A stretch of 64,000 nucleotides of DNA, from the NCBI RefSeq assembly GCF_900230185.1, contig NZ_OCSR01000002.1:4030001-4094000 (forward strand), given 5' to 3'. Positions within the stretch are counted from its first letter, which is position 1. The number at the start of each line of letters is the position of its first letter. Below, in pieces: positions 1-8,925 of the stretch. The DNA comes from Burkholderia sp. OK233. GTDB lineage: Bacteria; Pseudomonadota; Gammaproteobacteria; Burkholderiales; Burkholderiaceae. Below the pieces are notes generated by a model. It was not told where the DNA came from and did no database searches. It was given only the letters and a program-made list of their open reading frames with translations. A program made the position numbers and the translations under genes.

Positions 1-127
1 ACCCGTCAAGCTGATCGCGTACCGCGCGTACGCCACCGACGCCTCCGTACCGGCCGACGATCCTTGCCGCTCCGCCTGCCCTGAGAACGGGCGCGGCTTC
101 GTCAACACCGATCGTCTGTTCGTTTAA
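1..127 (+). CDS. DUF1989 protein, UAAP1/CgdA-like (3' end only)
   Basis: Only the last 41 codons are in the window, reading in frame from base 2 to TAA at 125-127. The tail contains a DPCRSACPEN stretch and ends GFVNTDRLFV, which looks like the C-terminus of urea-carboxylase-associated protein 1. A second DUF1989 protein and a biotin carboxylase follow 11 bases later, the usual order for this operon. In characterised relatives the two DUF1989 proteins form a carboxyguanidine deiminase (CgdAB). The family call rests mainly on context because so little of the protein is visible. Confidence 0.7.
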   Translation, partial: PVKLIAYRAYATDASVPADDPCRSACPENGRGFVNTDRLFV

Positions 128-138
128 GGAGACCCGCG

Positions 139-795
139 ATGCCTATCATCGAAAGCAAACTCGACATCCGTCACGCGGCCTACGACCTTACGCTGCCGTC
201 CGGCGAGCCGTGGCTGCATGAAATCAAACGCGGCCAGCTGTTCCGCATTCTCGACCTGGAAGGCAATCAGGCCGTCGACACGCTGTTCTACAACAGCGCC
301 GATCCGCTCGAACGTTACAGCGCGCAGGACACGATCCGCGCGCAACGCAATCTCTATCTGTCCGCAGGCAGCGTGCTGATGTCGAACTTAGGCAAGCCGA
401 TGCTGACCATCGTCGCGGACACCTGCGGGCGTCACGACACGCTCGGCGGAGCCTGCGCCGCCGAGAGCAACACGGTGCGTTACGCGCTCGACAAACGCTA
501 TATGCACAGCTGCCGCGACAGTTTCCTGCATGCGCTTACGCATTGCACGTGCGGCGTGGGTACGCAGCTCACCAAGCGCGACATCGTCAGCAATATCAAC
601 TTTTTCATGAATGTGCCGGTGACACCCCTCGGCAAGCTGACCTTCGAAGACGGCATCTCCGCACCGGGTAAATACGTCGAGATGCGCGCCGAGATGGACG
701 TGACGGTACTGATCTCGAACTGTCCGCAGCTGAACAATCCGTGCAACGGCTACAACCCGACTCCCGTGCGGCTGACCATCTGGGACGCCCAATGA
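139..795 (+). CDS. DUF1989 protein, UAAP2/CgdB-like subunit
   Basis: 218 aa, soluble, no signal peptide. The ATG is preceded by AAGGAGAC, a strong ribosome binding site. Typical family features are visible: EGNQAVDTLFYN near residues 45-57, NINFFMNVP near residues 153-161, and a C-terminal NPCNGYNPTPVRL block. Family knowledge: these proteins were first called urea-amidolyase-associated proteins, and homologues pair with UAAP1 to deiminate carboxyguanidine to allophanate. The stop overlaps the carboxylase start (ATGA at 792-795), so the two are probably translationally coupled. Cytoplasmic nitrogen assimilation is the likely role. Confidence 0.88.
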   Translation: MPIIESKLDIRHAAYDLTLPSGEPWLHEIKRGQLFRILDLEGNQAVDTLFYNSADPLERYSAQDTIRAQRNLYLSAGSVLMSNLGKPMLTIVADTCGRHDTLGGACAAESNTVRYALDKRYMHSCRDSFLHALTHCTCGVGTQLTKRDIVSNINFFMNVPVTPLGKLTFEDGISAPGKYVEMRAEMDVTVLISNCPQLNNPCNGYNPTPVRLTIWDAQ

Positions 796-3700
796 CGTTC
801 GACAAAGTCCTGATTGCCAATCGTGGCGAAATTGCTTGCCGCGTGATTCGCACGCTCAAACGCCTCGGCATTGCGTCGGTTGCGGTCTATTCAGAGGCCG
901 ATCGCCACGCCATGCACGTGATGCTCGCCGACGAATCGATCTGCATCGGTCCGGCGGTGGCGGCCGCCAGCTATCTGAATAGCGCGGCGATTCTCGAGGC
1001 GGCGCGCGCGACCGGCGCGAATGCCGTGCATCCCGGCTACGGTTTTCTCTCGGAGAATGCGGCTTTCGCACAGGCATGCGAAGACGCGAGCATCCGCTTC
1101 ATCGGGCCGCGCCCCGAGCAGATGCGCGAATTCGGCCTGAAGCACACGGCACGCGACCTGGCGCGAGCCAACGACGTGACGTTGCTACCGGGCACCGGCT
1201 TGCTGCCTGACGTGACCACCGCGTTAAGCGAGGCCAAATCGATCGGCTACCCCGTGATGCTGAAAAGCACCGCTGGCGGCGGCGGCATCGGCATGTCGCT
1301 ATGCCGCGATGCGGCGCAACTGGAGAGCGTGTTCGCATCGGTTGCGCGGCTTGGCGAGGCCAACTTCGCGAACGCGGGTGTCTACATCGAGAAATTCGTC
1401 GAGAACGCGCGCCATATCGAAGTGCAGATTTTCGGCGACGGCCGGGGCGGCGTGATCGCGCTCGGCGAACGCGACTGCTCGGTGCAGCGGCGCAATCAGA
1501 AGGTGATCGAGGAGACGCCCGCGCCGGGTCTGACACAAGCGGAACGCACGGCATTGCATGCAAGTGCCGTGCGTCTCGCGCAGGCCGTGAAGTACGAATC
1601 CGCCGGTACGGTCGAGTTCGTATTCGACGCCGACACGCGGCGCTTCTATTTCCTCGAAGTGAACACGCGGCTGCAGGTCGAACATTGCGTCACGGAGGAG
1701 GTGACGGGTGTCGATCTGGTCGAGTGGATGATTCGTCAGGCTGAGGGCGCGCTTGCGCCGCTCGACACGCTGGTTCCGACGCCGAGCGGTGCGAGTATCC
1801 AGGTCCGCTTGTACGCTGAAGATCCGCACAAGCAGTTTCAGCCGAGCGCGGGCGTGCTGACCCACGTCGCTTTCGCCGCCGATGCGCGGGTCGACACCTG
1901 GGTCGATGCAGGCACCGAAGTCAGCGCGTTCTACGACCCGCTGCTCGCGAAGATCGTCGTCAAAGGCGCAACACGCGATGCCGCGCTCGCCGCCATGCGC
2001 GCGGCCTTGGCGCAAACACAGCTTTACGGCATCGAGACGAACCTCGACTATCTGCGCGCCATCGCCGGTTCGGCGACCTTCGCACGCGGCGAGCAAACCA
2101 CCGCCTTCCTCACGCGCTTCATGTTCGCGCCGCACACCATCGACGTGCTCGACGGCGGCGTGCAGACCACCGTGCAGCAAACGCCGGGACGGGTCGGCTA
2201 CTGGGACATCGGCGTGCCGCCGTCCGGTCCGATGGACGATCTGTCGTTCCGGCTCGCCAACGAACTGCTCGGCAATCCGGCCGACGCGGCGGGACTCGAA
2301 TGCGCCATGGTCGGCGCGACGCTGCGCTTCAACACCGCGACGCTGTTCGTTCTGGGCGGCGCGCCGCTCGCCGCCACACTCGACGGCCAGCCGGTCACGC
2401 TCTGGCAGGTCACGCGGGCACCGGCGGGTTCGGTGCTCAAGCTCGGTGGCGTGACTGGCGCGGGCATGCGTGCCTGTCTCGCGCTCAAAGGCGGCCTGCA
2501 GGTGCCGGATTATCTGGGCAGCAAGGCCACCTTCACGCTGGGCCAGTTCGGTGGCCACGCGGGGCGCGCCTTGCGCAAGGGCGACGTGCTGCATCTTGCC
2601 GCCGACGCAGGCCGCGGCGAAGCGGGCGCGCAACTCGATCCGGCGCGCGTACCGGCGCTGACGCACGACTGGACCCTCGGCGTGCTCGACGGTCCCCACG
2701 GTGCGCCGGACTTCTTCACGCCCGATGACATCGCGATGCTGTACGGCACGCGCTGGACGGTTCACTACAACTCCAGCCGCACAGGGGTACGACTGATCGG
2801 CCCGAAGCCGCAATGGGCGCGCACGGACGGCGGCGAGGCCGGGCTGCATCCGTCGAATATTCACGACAACGCGTACGCGGTCGGGGCGGTCGATTTCACC
2901 GGCGACATGCCGGTGATTCTCGGCCCGGACGGTCCGAGCCTCGGGGGTTTCGTCTGTCCGGTGACCGTGGTGGGCGACGAGTTGTGGAAGCTCGGGCAAC
3001 TGCGGCCGGGGGATACGGTGCGGTTCGAATCGGTGTGTGCGCAAGCGTCGTTGATGGCGTCGGCTGCACTTACGGCAACCACCGCAACGATAAACCTCGA
3101 CGCTCACGACTGCATTCTCTACAGCGATCCATCAGCCGGTGAGGGCACAGGCGTGGTCTACCGCCGCTCCGGCGATCAGAATGTGCTGGTCGAATACGGC
3201 CCGCTCATGCTGGACCTGAACCTGCGCTTTCGCGTGCATGCGCTGATGAACTGGCTCGATGCACACCGGCTGCCCGGCATCGTCGATCTCACGCCGGGCA
3301 TCCGTTCACTGCAGGTGCATTTCGATCCGCGCACGCTGTCGCACGACACCTTGCTCGCGCATCTGCAGCAGGCCGAGCGCGAATTGCCTGCCGTCGACGA
3401 TATGCGCGTGCCGAACCGCATCGTGCATCTGCCGCTGTCATGGGACGATCCGTCGACGCGGATCGCGATCGAACGCTACATGCAGTCGGTGCGGCCCGAT
3501 GCGCCGTGGTGTCCGAGCAATATCGAGTTCATTCGCCGCATCAACGGTCTGGATAGCATCGACGACGTGAAGCGCATCGTGTTCGATGCGCGTTATCTCG
3601 TGATGGGTCTCGGCGACGTCTATCTCGGCGCGCCGGTGGCGACGCCGCTCGATCCGCGTCACCGGCTCGTCACGACCAAATACAACCCGGCGCGCACCTG

Positions 3701-4415
3701 GACGCCGGAGAATGCGGTGGGAATCGGCGGTGCCTATCTGTGCGTGTATGGCATGGAAGGGCCGGGCGGCTATCAGTTTGTCGGCCGCACCGTGCAGATG
3801 TGGAACCGCTATCGCACCACGCGCGAATTCGAAGCCGGCAAGCCGTGGCTGCTGCGGTTTTTTGACGAGATCCGCTTCTACGAAGTCAGCGAAGCCGAGC
3901 TGGCCGAGTTGCGCGCCGACTTCATCGCGGGGCGCGCTGGGCTGAAGATCGAGGAGTCGGTATTCGACCTTGGCGCGTACAACCGCTTCCTGCAGAACGA
4001 AGCCGAATCGATCTCCGCCTTCAAACGCTTGCAACAGGCCGCGTTCGACGAAGAGCGCGAACGCTGGAATGCCGCGGGGCACGCCGAGTATGTCGGCGAG
4101 CCGGGCAGCGACGCGGGTTCGGCTACCGGCAACGGGGCGGACGACGCGCTGGCGGCAGGCCAGCAGAGCGTCGTCGCCGATGTCTCGGGCAGCGTATGGA
4201 AACTGCTTGTCAGCGAAGGCGAGCGCGTGAGCGAAGGGCAGGTGGTGGCCATCGTCGAATCGATGAAGATGGAAGTGTCCGTTGCCGTCACCGAAGACGG
4301 TGTGATCGAAACGATCGATTGTGCGGCCGGCGCGGCGGTCGTCGCGGGTCAGCGCTTGATGGTGCTGCGTGCCGACGTGGCGGCCGGGACCACAGAGGAG
4401 GCGACGTGCAAATGA
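792..4415 (+). CDS. Biotin-dependent urea or guanidine carboxylase
   Basis: 1207 aa, full family length. I chose the ATG at 792 over an upstream in-frame start at 741 because it gives MTFDKVLIANRGEIACRV, the canonical biotin carboxylase N-terminus. Domains: biotin carboxylase with ATP-grasp about residues 1-450, including the AGGGGIGM loop; KipA/AHS2 domain about 460-770; KipI/AHS1 domain about 773-1005; and a C-terminal biotinyl domain with VESMKMEV, the biotin lysine being K1159. It carboxylates urea to allophanate or guanidine to carboxyguanidine using ATP and bicarbonate. The two DUF1989 partners favour guanidine. Allophanate hydrolase is not in the window and may lie upstream. Confidence 0.93.
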   Translation: MTFDKVLIANRGEIACRVIRTLKRLGIASVAVYSEADRHAMHVMLADESICIGPAVAAASYLNSAAILEAARATGANAVHPGYGFLSENAAFAQACEDASIRFIGPRPEQMREFGLKHTARDLARANDVTLLPGTGLLPDVTTALSEAKSIGYPVMLKSTAGGGGIGMSLCRDAAQLESVFASVARLGEANFANAGVYIEKFVENARHIEVQIFGDGRGGVIALGERDCSVQRRNQKVIEETPAPGLTQAERTALHASAVRLAQAVKYESAGTVEFVFDADTRRFYFLEVNTRLQVEHCVTEEVTGVDLVEWMIRQAEGALAPLDTLVPTPSGASIQVRLYAEDPHKQFQPSAGVLTHVAFAADARVDTWVDAGTEVSAFYDPLLAKIVVKGATRDAALAAMRAALAQTQLYGIETNLDYLRAIAGSATFARGEQTTAFLTRFMFAPHTIDVLDGGVQTTVQQTPGRVGYWDIGVPPSGPMDDLSFRLANELLGNPADAAGLECAMVGATLRFNTATLFVLGGAPLAATLDGQPVTLWQVTRAPAGSVLKLGGVTGAGMRACLALKGGLQVPDYLGSKATFTLGQFGGHAGRALRKGDVLHLAADAGRGEAGAQLDPARVPALTHDWTLGVLDGPHGAPDFFTPDDIAMLYGTRWTVHYNSSRTGVRLIGPKPQWARTDGGEAGLHPSNIHDNAYAVGAVDFTGDMPVILGPDGPSLGGFVCPVTVVGDELWKLGQLRPGDTVRFESVCAQASLMASAALTATTATINLDAHDCILYSDPSAGEGTGVVYRRSGDQNVLVEYGPLMLDLNLRFRVHALMNWLDAHRLPGIVDLTPGIRSLQVHFDPRTLSHDTLLAHLQQAERELPAVDDMRVPNRIVHLPLSWDDPSTRIAIERYMQSVRPDAPWCPSNIEFIRRINGLDSIDDVKRIVFDARYLVMGLGDVYLGAPVATPLDPRHRLVTTKYNPARTWTPENAVGIGGAYLCVYGMEGPGGYQFVGRTVQMWNRYRTTREFEAGKPWLLRFFDEIRFYEVSEAELAELRADFIAGRAGLKIEESVFDLGAYNRFLQNEAESISAFKRLQQAAFDEERERWNAAGHAEYVGEPGSDAGSATGNGADDALAAGQQSVVADVSGSVWKLLVSEGERVSEGQVVAIVESMKMEVSVAVTEDGVIETIDCAAGAAVVAGQRLMVLRADVAAGTTEEATCK

Positions 4416-4546
4416 AGCAACATGAGAAGCGACCCGACGAACTGTTCGAATTGATGTCGATTGTGGCGCTGCAGTCGCGCCGCGCGTCAGGCGGATCGAG
4501 TTCCGACACCGAACGCTGCCCCGGAGAATCCCATGACCGTCATTAA
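4412..4546 (+). CDS. Possible 44-aa coupled small ORF
   Basis: A 44-codon frame begins with an ATG that overlaps the carboxylase stop (ATGA) and ends 14 bases inside the permease gene. AGAGGAGG lies about 13 bases upstream. The predicted product starts MKQHEKRPDELFELM and is polar, with a Ser-rich tail and no signal peptide or membrane segment. I do not recognise it. It may be a small operon protein, or simply an open frame that couples translation between its neighbours. Confidence 0.35.
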   Translation: MKQHEKRPDELFELMSIVALQSRRASGGSSSDTERCPGESHDRH

Positions 4547-5504
4547 CAGAAGCGACTGGTTCGCAGTGCGCCGCGAACTCTCGGCACGCGGCAAGTGGCT
4601 ATTGGGCCTCGGCTCGTTTTTGTTGCCGGTTCTCGTATGGTGCATTGTCAGCTACGTGCCGTTTGTCTGGCATCCGCAGGTGTTGATCGAAAGTCCGGGC
4701 AGCGTCGACTATTTCCAGCCCGGCATGCGGGTCGACAAGGACGTGTTCGCCGACGAACTGAGTCATGCGCAAGCCGGCCACACTGCGTTGCCGACGGGCG
4801 AGCCGGTCAACCCGGTGTACCTGCCCGCGCCCCACGAAGTGCTGCGTGCGTTCTATACCGCGTTCACGACGCCCCCCGCGTCGCGCGACGGCGTATGGCT
4901 GCATCAAAGTCTGTGGCACAGCATCCAGGTGATTTTCTGGGGCTTTGTGCTGTCGTCGGTGATCGGCGTGCCGATCGGCATCGTCTGCGGGACTTACAGC
5001 GCGATCGCGCGGCTGCAGGAGCCGTTTTTCGAGTTCTTCCGCTACTTGCCCGCGCCCGCGTTCGGTGCGCTGATGGTGGCGATCCTCGGCATTTACGATG
5101 GTCCGAAGATCGCCATCATCGTGATCGGCACGCTGTTCCAGCAGGTGCTGATTGTGGCGAACACGACGCGCAAGCTGGAGTACGGCCTGTTCGAAGCGGC
5201 GATGACGCTCGGCACGAAGAAACTCAAGCTGCTCACGCACGTGGTGATTCCCGGCATCCTGCCCGACCTGTACCGCGACCAGCGCATCCTGCTCGGCTGG
5301 GCGTGGACGTATCTGATCGTGGCGGAACTGGTCGGCACCAGCTCCGGTATCACGTGGTACATCACGCAACAGGCGCGTTATGAGCATTTCGACAACGTCT
5401 ACGCGGCGATCATGATGATCGGGATTATCGGACTCGGCACCGATCTCGTGCTGGCCTATGTCGGCCGCAAGCTGTTTCCGTGGGATCGCACGCTCAAAGC
5501 GTAG
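4533..5504 (+). CDS. ABC transporter permease, NitT/TauT type
   Basis: 323 aa. The ATG at 4533 has CCGGAGAA upstream, so the longer in-frame extension from 4461 is unlikely. One N-terminal membrane helix about residues 24-46 is followed by a periplasmic segment of about 70 residues and the binding-protein-dependent transport domain about residues 125-310. The EAAMTLGTKKLKLLTHVVIPGI stretch is the cytoplasmic EAA loop that docks the ATPase. It works with the ATPase downstream. The partner binding protein is not in the window and is probably encoded upstream with the rest of the operon. Guanidine or urea uptake is inferred from context. Confidence 0.88.
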   Translation: MTVINRSDWFAVRRELSARGKWLLGLGSFLLPVLVWCIVSYVPFVWHPQVLIESPGSVDYFQPGMRVDKDVFADELSHAQAGHTALPTGEPVNPVYLPAPHEVLRAFYTAFTTPPASRDGVWLHQSLWHSIQVIFWGFVLSSVIGVPIGIVCGTYSAIARLQEPFFEFFRYLPAPAFGALMVAILGIYDGPKIAIIVIGTLFQQVLIVANTTRKLEYGLFEAAMTLGTKKLKLLTHVVIPGILPDLYRDQRILLGWAWTYLIVAELVGTSSGITWYITQQARYEHFDNVYAAIMMIGIIGLGTDLVLAYVGRKLFPWDRTLKA

Positions 5505-5583
5505 CGGGACCGATCGCGCCACGGCCTCGCGCCATATATCGCAGCGCACAGCACCTCATTGCACCGCATTCAAGGATTCAATC

Positions 5584-6495
5584 ATGTTAAATCCGCAACC
5601 GATTCCGTCGTACCTTATCCAGTCCGAAGCGGTGCGTGAGCGTTTCGACCGTCTGAAAGCGCGCGAGGTCATTCTCGAAGTTCGCGATCTCGACAAGCGC
5701 TTCGAGAGCCCGCAGGGCGAGTGCACCGCCTTGAACGGCATCAACTTCAAAACGCACCGGCGCGAGTTCGTCTGCGTGATCGGACCGTCGGGCTGCGGCA
5801 AGTCGACCCTGATCCGCATTCTCGCGGGCCTCGAGCGGCAGACGAGCGGCAGCGTGCTGCTCGACGGCAAGCCGGTAGAGGGGCCCGGCGCCGATCGCGG
5901 CATGGTGTTTCAGGGCTACACGCTGTTTCCGTGGCTGACAGTCAAGAAAAACGTCATGTTCGGTTTGAAGATGAACGGCCACAGCAGCATGCACGCCGAG
6001 CGCGACGCGCTGCAATGGCTCGATCTGGTCGGTCTGACAAAGTTCGCCAACGCGTATCCGCATCAATTGTCCGGCGGGATGAAGCAGCGCGTGGCGATTG
6101 CTCGCGCGCTCGCGAACCGGCCGCGGATTCTGCTGATGGACGAGCCGTTCGGCGCGCTCGATGCGCAGACCCGCGCGAAAATGCAGACGCATTTGCTCGA
6201 TATCTGGCGCAACATCGACGTGACGGTGCTGTTCATCACGCACGATCTGGACGAAGCGATTTTTCTCGCCGACCGTATCCTGGTGCTGAAGGCCAATCCC
6301 GGCGAGGTGCAGGAATTGATCGAGGTGCCGGTGCCACGTCCGCGTGATTATTCGCAGGCCACGTCGCCGGAATTTCTTGCTACCAAGGCGCGGCTCGAAG
6401 CACTGATTCATCCGCCCACGGCCGCGGACGAGGAAGACGACGTCGTCAAGCCGCATATGGTTCGAATGACGGATGTGACAGATAACGTCGAGTAG
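5584..6495 (+). CDS. ABC transporter ATPase, NitT/TauT type
   Basis: 303 aa. Walker A GPSGCGKST near residue 70, signature LSGGMKQRVAIARAL, Walker B RILLMDEPFGALD and the switch FITHDLDEA are all intact, so it should hydrolyse ATP. The start at 5584 is chosen because the upstream in-frame extension is low-complexity and lacks family similarity. It lies 79 bases after the permease in the same direction. An acidic tail (ADEEDDVVK) extends past the domain. It is probably the last gene of the guanidine/urea operon. Confidence 0.9.
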   Translation: MLNPQPIPSYLIQSEAVRERFDRLKAREVILEVRDLDKRFESPQGECTALNGINFKTHRREFVCVIGPSGCGKSTLIRILAGLERQTSGSVLLDGKPVEGPGADRGMVFQGYTLFPWLTVKKNVMFGLKMNGHSSMHAERDALQWLDLVGLTKFANAYPHQLSGGMKQRVAIARALANRPRILLMDEPFGALDAQTRAKMQTHLLDIWRNIDVTVLFITHDLDEAIFLADRILVLKANPGEVQELIEVPVPRPRDYSQATSPEFLATKARLEALIHPPTAADEEDDVVKPHMVRMTDVTDNVE

Positions 6496-6572
6496 GAACG
6501 AAGCGAGTTTGAGCCGGGAGTGGCCATTTGCCGTTGTGCGAACGGGTATGGCCGGCGCCGTCCACAGCCAAC

Positions 6573-6588
6573 ATTACCGGATCGTAAT
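6573..6588. promoter_or_regulatory. Candidate response-regulator box upstream of the two-component operon
   Basis: ATTACCGGATCGTAAT is an inverted repeat ATTAC-N6-GTAAT, 58 bases upstream of the response-regulator start. A -10-like TATGAT sits at 6611-6616, so the box falls near the -35 position. OmpR-type metal regulators of the CopR/CusR/IrlR group often bind boxes of this form. The same pattern occurs twice in front of the RND efflux operon (15089-15164), which supports autoregulation and control of that operon. No binding data are available. Confidence 0.55.
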
Positions 6589-6646
6589 CACCACGCGCCC
6601 CGCTTACCGGTATGATTTAAGGGTCAAGCACAGCGGAGCACTCCCC

Positions 6647-7324
6647 ATGCGAATCCTGGTGATTGAGGATGAGCTCAAAACAGCGGCTTATCTGAAGAAA
6701 GGCCTCGAAGAATCCGGCTACGCGGTCGATGTCGCGAACGACGGCCCGCAAGGGCTGCTCCTCGCGCAGGAAGAAGAATACGACGTGATCGTGCTCGACG
6801 TGATGCTGCCCGGCATGGACGGCTGGACCATCGTCAAGACCTTGCGTAGCACGCGTACCACGCCGGTGCTGTTTCTCACCGCCCGCGACGACGTCGACGA
6901 TCGCGTGCGCGGCCTCGAACTCGGCGCGGACGATTACCTCGTCAAGCCCTTCGCCTTCGTCGAATTGCTGGCCCGGGTGCGCACGCTGGCGCGCCGGGGG
7001 CCGCCGCGCGAAAGCGAACTGATCAAGGTGGGCGATCTGGAAATGGACGTCAATCGCCGGCGCGTGAAACGAGGCGGTGTGCGTATCGATCTCACGCCAC
7101 GCGAGTTTTCGCTGCTGCAGCTGCTTGCGCGCCGCCAGGGCGAAGTGCTGAGCCGCACGCAGATTGCATCGTATGTGTGGGATATGAATTTCGACAGCGA
7201 CACCAATGTCGTCGAAGTCGCGATCCGCCGGCTGCGTACCAAGATCGACGATAACTTTCCCGTCAAGCTGATTCATACGGTGCGCGGCGTCGGCTATGTG
7301 CTCGAAGTGAAGGACGCCGCCTGA
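6647..7324 (+). CDS. OmpR-family response regulator, CopR/CusR/IrlR type
   Basis: 225 aa starting MRILVIEDELKTAAYLKKGL, the usual start for heavy-metal response regulators; an upstream extension to 6509 is unsupported. Receiver domain about residues 1-115 with acidic pocket ED (7-8), phosphoacceptor D51 in IVLDVMLPG, T/S in LFLTARD and K in YLVKPF. Winged-helix DNA-binding domain about residues 125-222. Its stop overlaps the kinase start (TGATG), so the pair is coupled. It likely controls the convergent RND efflux operon, because matching boxes lie upstream of both. Confidence 0.93.
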   Translation: MRILVIEDELKTAAYLKKGLEESGYAVDVANDGPQGLLLAQEEEYDVIVLDVMLPGMDGWTIVKTLRSTRTTPVLFLTARDDVDDRVRGLELGADDYLVKPFAFVELLARVRTLARRGPPRESELIKVGDLEMDVNRRRVKRGGVRIDLTPREFSLLQLLARRQGEVLSRTQIASYVWDMNFDSDTNVVEVAIRRLRTKIDDNFPVKLIHTVRGVGYVLEVKDAA

Positions 7325-8925
7325 TGCGCAGCCGATCGCTCGCCGCGACACTCGCGCTTGCCTTCGGTGTCACCACGCTTGCGGTGTTCGTGCTCGTTGG
7401 AAGTTTTCTGTACCTCGCGCTGGAGAAACAGATCAAGGCGCAGGACGACCTCGACATCGTGCTTGCCGCACGTCATGCGCGGCGGCTCGCCGAGGAGCTC
7501 GATACGTCGAATGGGATTCGCGAACATGGCGACCGGTTGACCAGCATCGTGCTGGGCAATGAAGCGATGTCGATGGAGGTGTTCGGTCCCGATGGACGTA
7601 TGGCGATCGAGCACAACGCCGGGGAGACTTTCGCGACGCAGGGTAGCGCGGCCAGCAGCGCTGCTTCTGCAGTATCTAATGCGCCGAATCCTTCCATTGC
7701 ACTCAATGGGGCAAGCGAAACGGGCGAAGCAGGCGAGGCAAGCGACACAACCGACACAAGCGATCTCCATGATCCCCGCGAAACCGCTGAAGCGGGCGGC
7801 GTCGAGACGATCGCCGCGCTGCCGCCGCTCACGCGCATTCCCGCTGCGGCGCGTATCACCGACGTGGATATCGGCAACTGGACCGGCCGCAACGGCGCAC
7901 CGATCCGCGGCATCCTCGCGGACGCGCGGCTGCACGACGGCGACACGGCGACGGTGTTGATCGCGCGCAACATGAGCGACCGCTGGCGACTGCTCGACCG
8001 CTATCGCGACAAGCTCGACCTGGCCGGCGCAGCCGGCGTGATTCTGGCGATGCTGCTGAGCTACCTGCTGATTCGCGCCGCTTTGCGGCCCTTGCGCGAT
8101 ATCGCGGCGAGTGCGGGCCTCGTCACGGTCAATCGCCTGAATACTCGGATCAAGGTAGCGCGCGTGCCGAGCGAACTCGAAGCACTGGTGAATGCGCTCA
8201 ATGCCATGCTCGAACGCGTCGATCACGGCTTTCAGCGTCTGTCGCGTTTCACGGCCGACCTTGCACACGATATGCGCACACCGATTAGCAACATGCGCGG
8301 CGCCGCCGAAGTCGCACTTGCCCGGCCACGCTCCGCCGACGAATATGAGGCGCTGCTCGCATCGAATCTGGAAGAGTGCGACCGCCTCTCGCGAATGATC
8401 GAAAACGTGCTGTTTCTTGCGCGCGCTGAGCATCCGCAGTTCGTCAAACATATGCGCGCGTTCGAGGCGGGGCAGGAACTAACGCGGATCGCTGAATACT
8501 TCGAGGGCATCGCAGACGATGCGAATGTCAGGGTGCAGGTCACCGGTGCTGCGACGCTGACGGCGGATCTCGAACTGTTTCGTCGCGCCGTCAGCAATCT
8601 GCTGGCCAACGCGATCCGCTATACGCCACGCGGCGGCGAGATCGCCCTCGATGTTCGCGCATCGACCGACGCGGTGCGCGTCACCGTGTCGAACCAGGGG
8701 CAACCGATCGCCGCCGAGCACCTCGAACGGATTTTCGACCGTTTCTATCGCGTCGATCCGTCGCGCAGTGCCTTGCCGTCGTCCGGCATGTCGCAAGGGT
8801 CCACGGGTTCGACGGGGCTCGGGCTTGCCATCGTCCGCACGATCATGGAGTTGCACGGCGGCACGGTGCATGCGGAGAGCGACGCGCAGAGCACGCGGTT
8901 CGTGCTTACGTTCCGGCGGGTTTAG
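7324..8925 (+). CDS. Heavy-metal-type sensor histidine kinase with a low-complexity periplasmic insert
   Basis: 533 aa. TM1 about residues 11-33, periplasmic domain, TM2 about 233-254, HAMP, then HisKA with H315 in DLAHDMRTPI and an HATPase domain with N-box NLLANAIRYTPRGG and GLGLAIV. It belongs to the CusS/IrlS group. The periplasmic part carries a roughly 55-residue stretch (about residues 103-158) rich in Ala, Ser, Glu, Thr and Gly that looks like a low-complexity insertion. The last 20 bases overlap the 3' end of the convergent outer-membrane factor gene. Confidence 0.92.
   Translation: MRSRSLAATLALAFGVTTLAVFVLVGSFLYLALEKQIKAQDDLDIVLAARHARRLAEELDTSNGIREHGDRLTSIVLGNEAMSMEVFGPDGRMAIEHNAGETFATQGSAASSAASAVSNAPNPSIALNGASETGEAGEASDTTDTSDLHDPRETAEAGGVETIAALPPLTRIPAAARITDVDIGNWTGRNGAPIRGILADARLHDGDTATVLIARNMSDRWRLLDRYRDKLDLAGAAGVILAMLLSYLLIRAALRPLRDIAASAGLVTVNRLNTRIKVARVPSELEALVNALNAMLERVDHGFQRLSRFTADLAHDMRTPISNMRGAAEVALARPRSADEYEALLASNLEECDRLSRMIENVLFLARAEHPQFVKHMRAFEAGQELTRIAEYFEGIADDANVRVQVTGAATLTADLELFRRAVSNLLANAIRYTPRGGEIALDVRASTDAVRVTVSNQGQPIAAEHLERIFDRFYRVDPSRSALPSSGMSQGSTGSTGLGLAIVRTIMELHGGTVHAESDAQSTRFVLTFRRV

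Noticed and set aside
1299..3107. 602-aa open frame on the minus strand opposite the carboxylase
   Set aside because: Arg/His-rich composition with no motif; it is the antisense shadow of a high-GC gene with a strongly supported product on the plus strand.
5505..6646. Guanidine riboswitch inside the window
   Set aside because: No conserved guanidine-I sequence blocks seen in the gaps; if present it should lie upstream of base 1.
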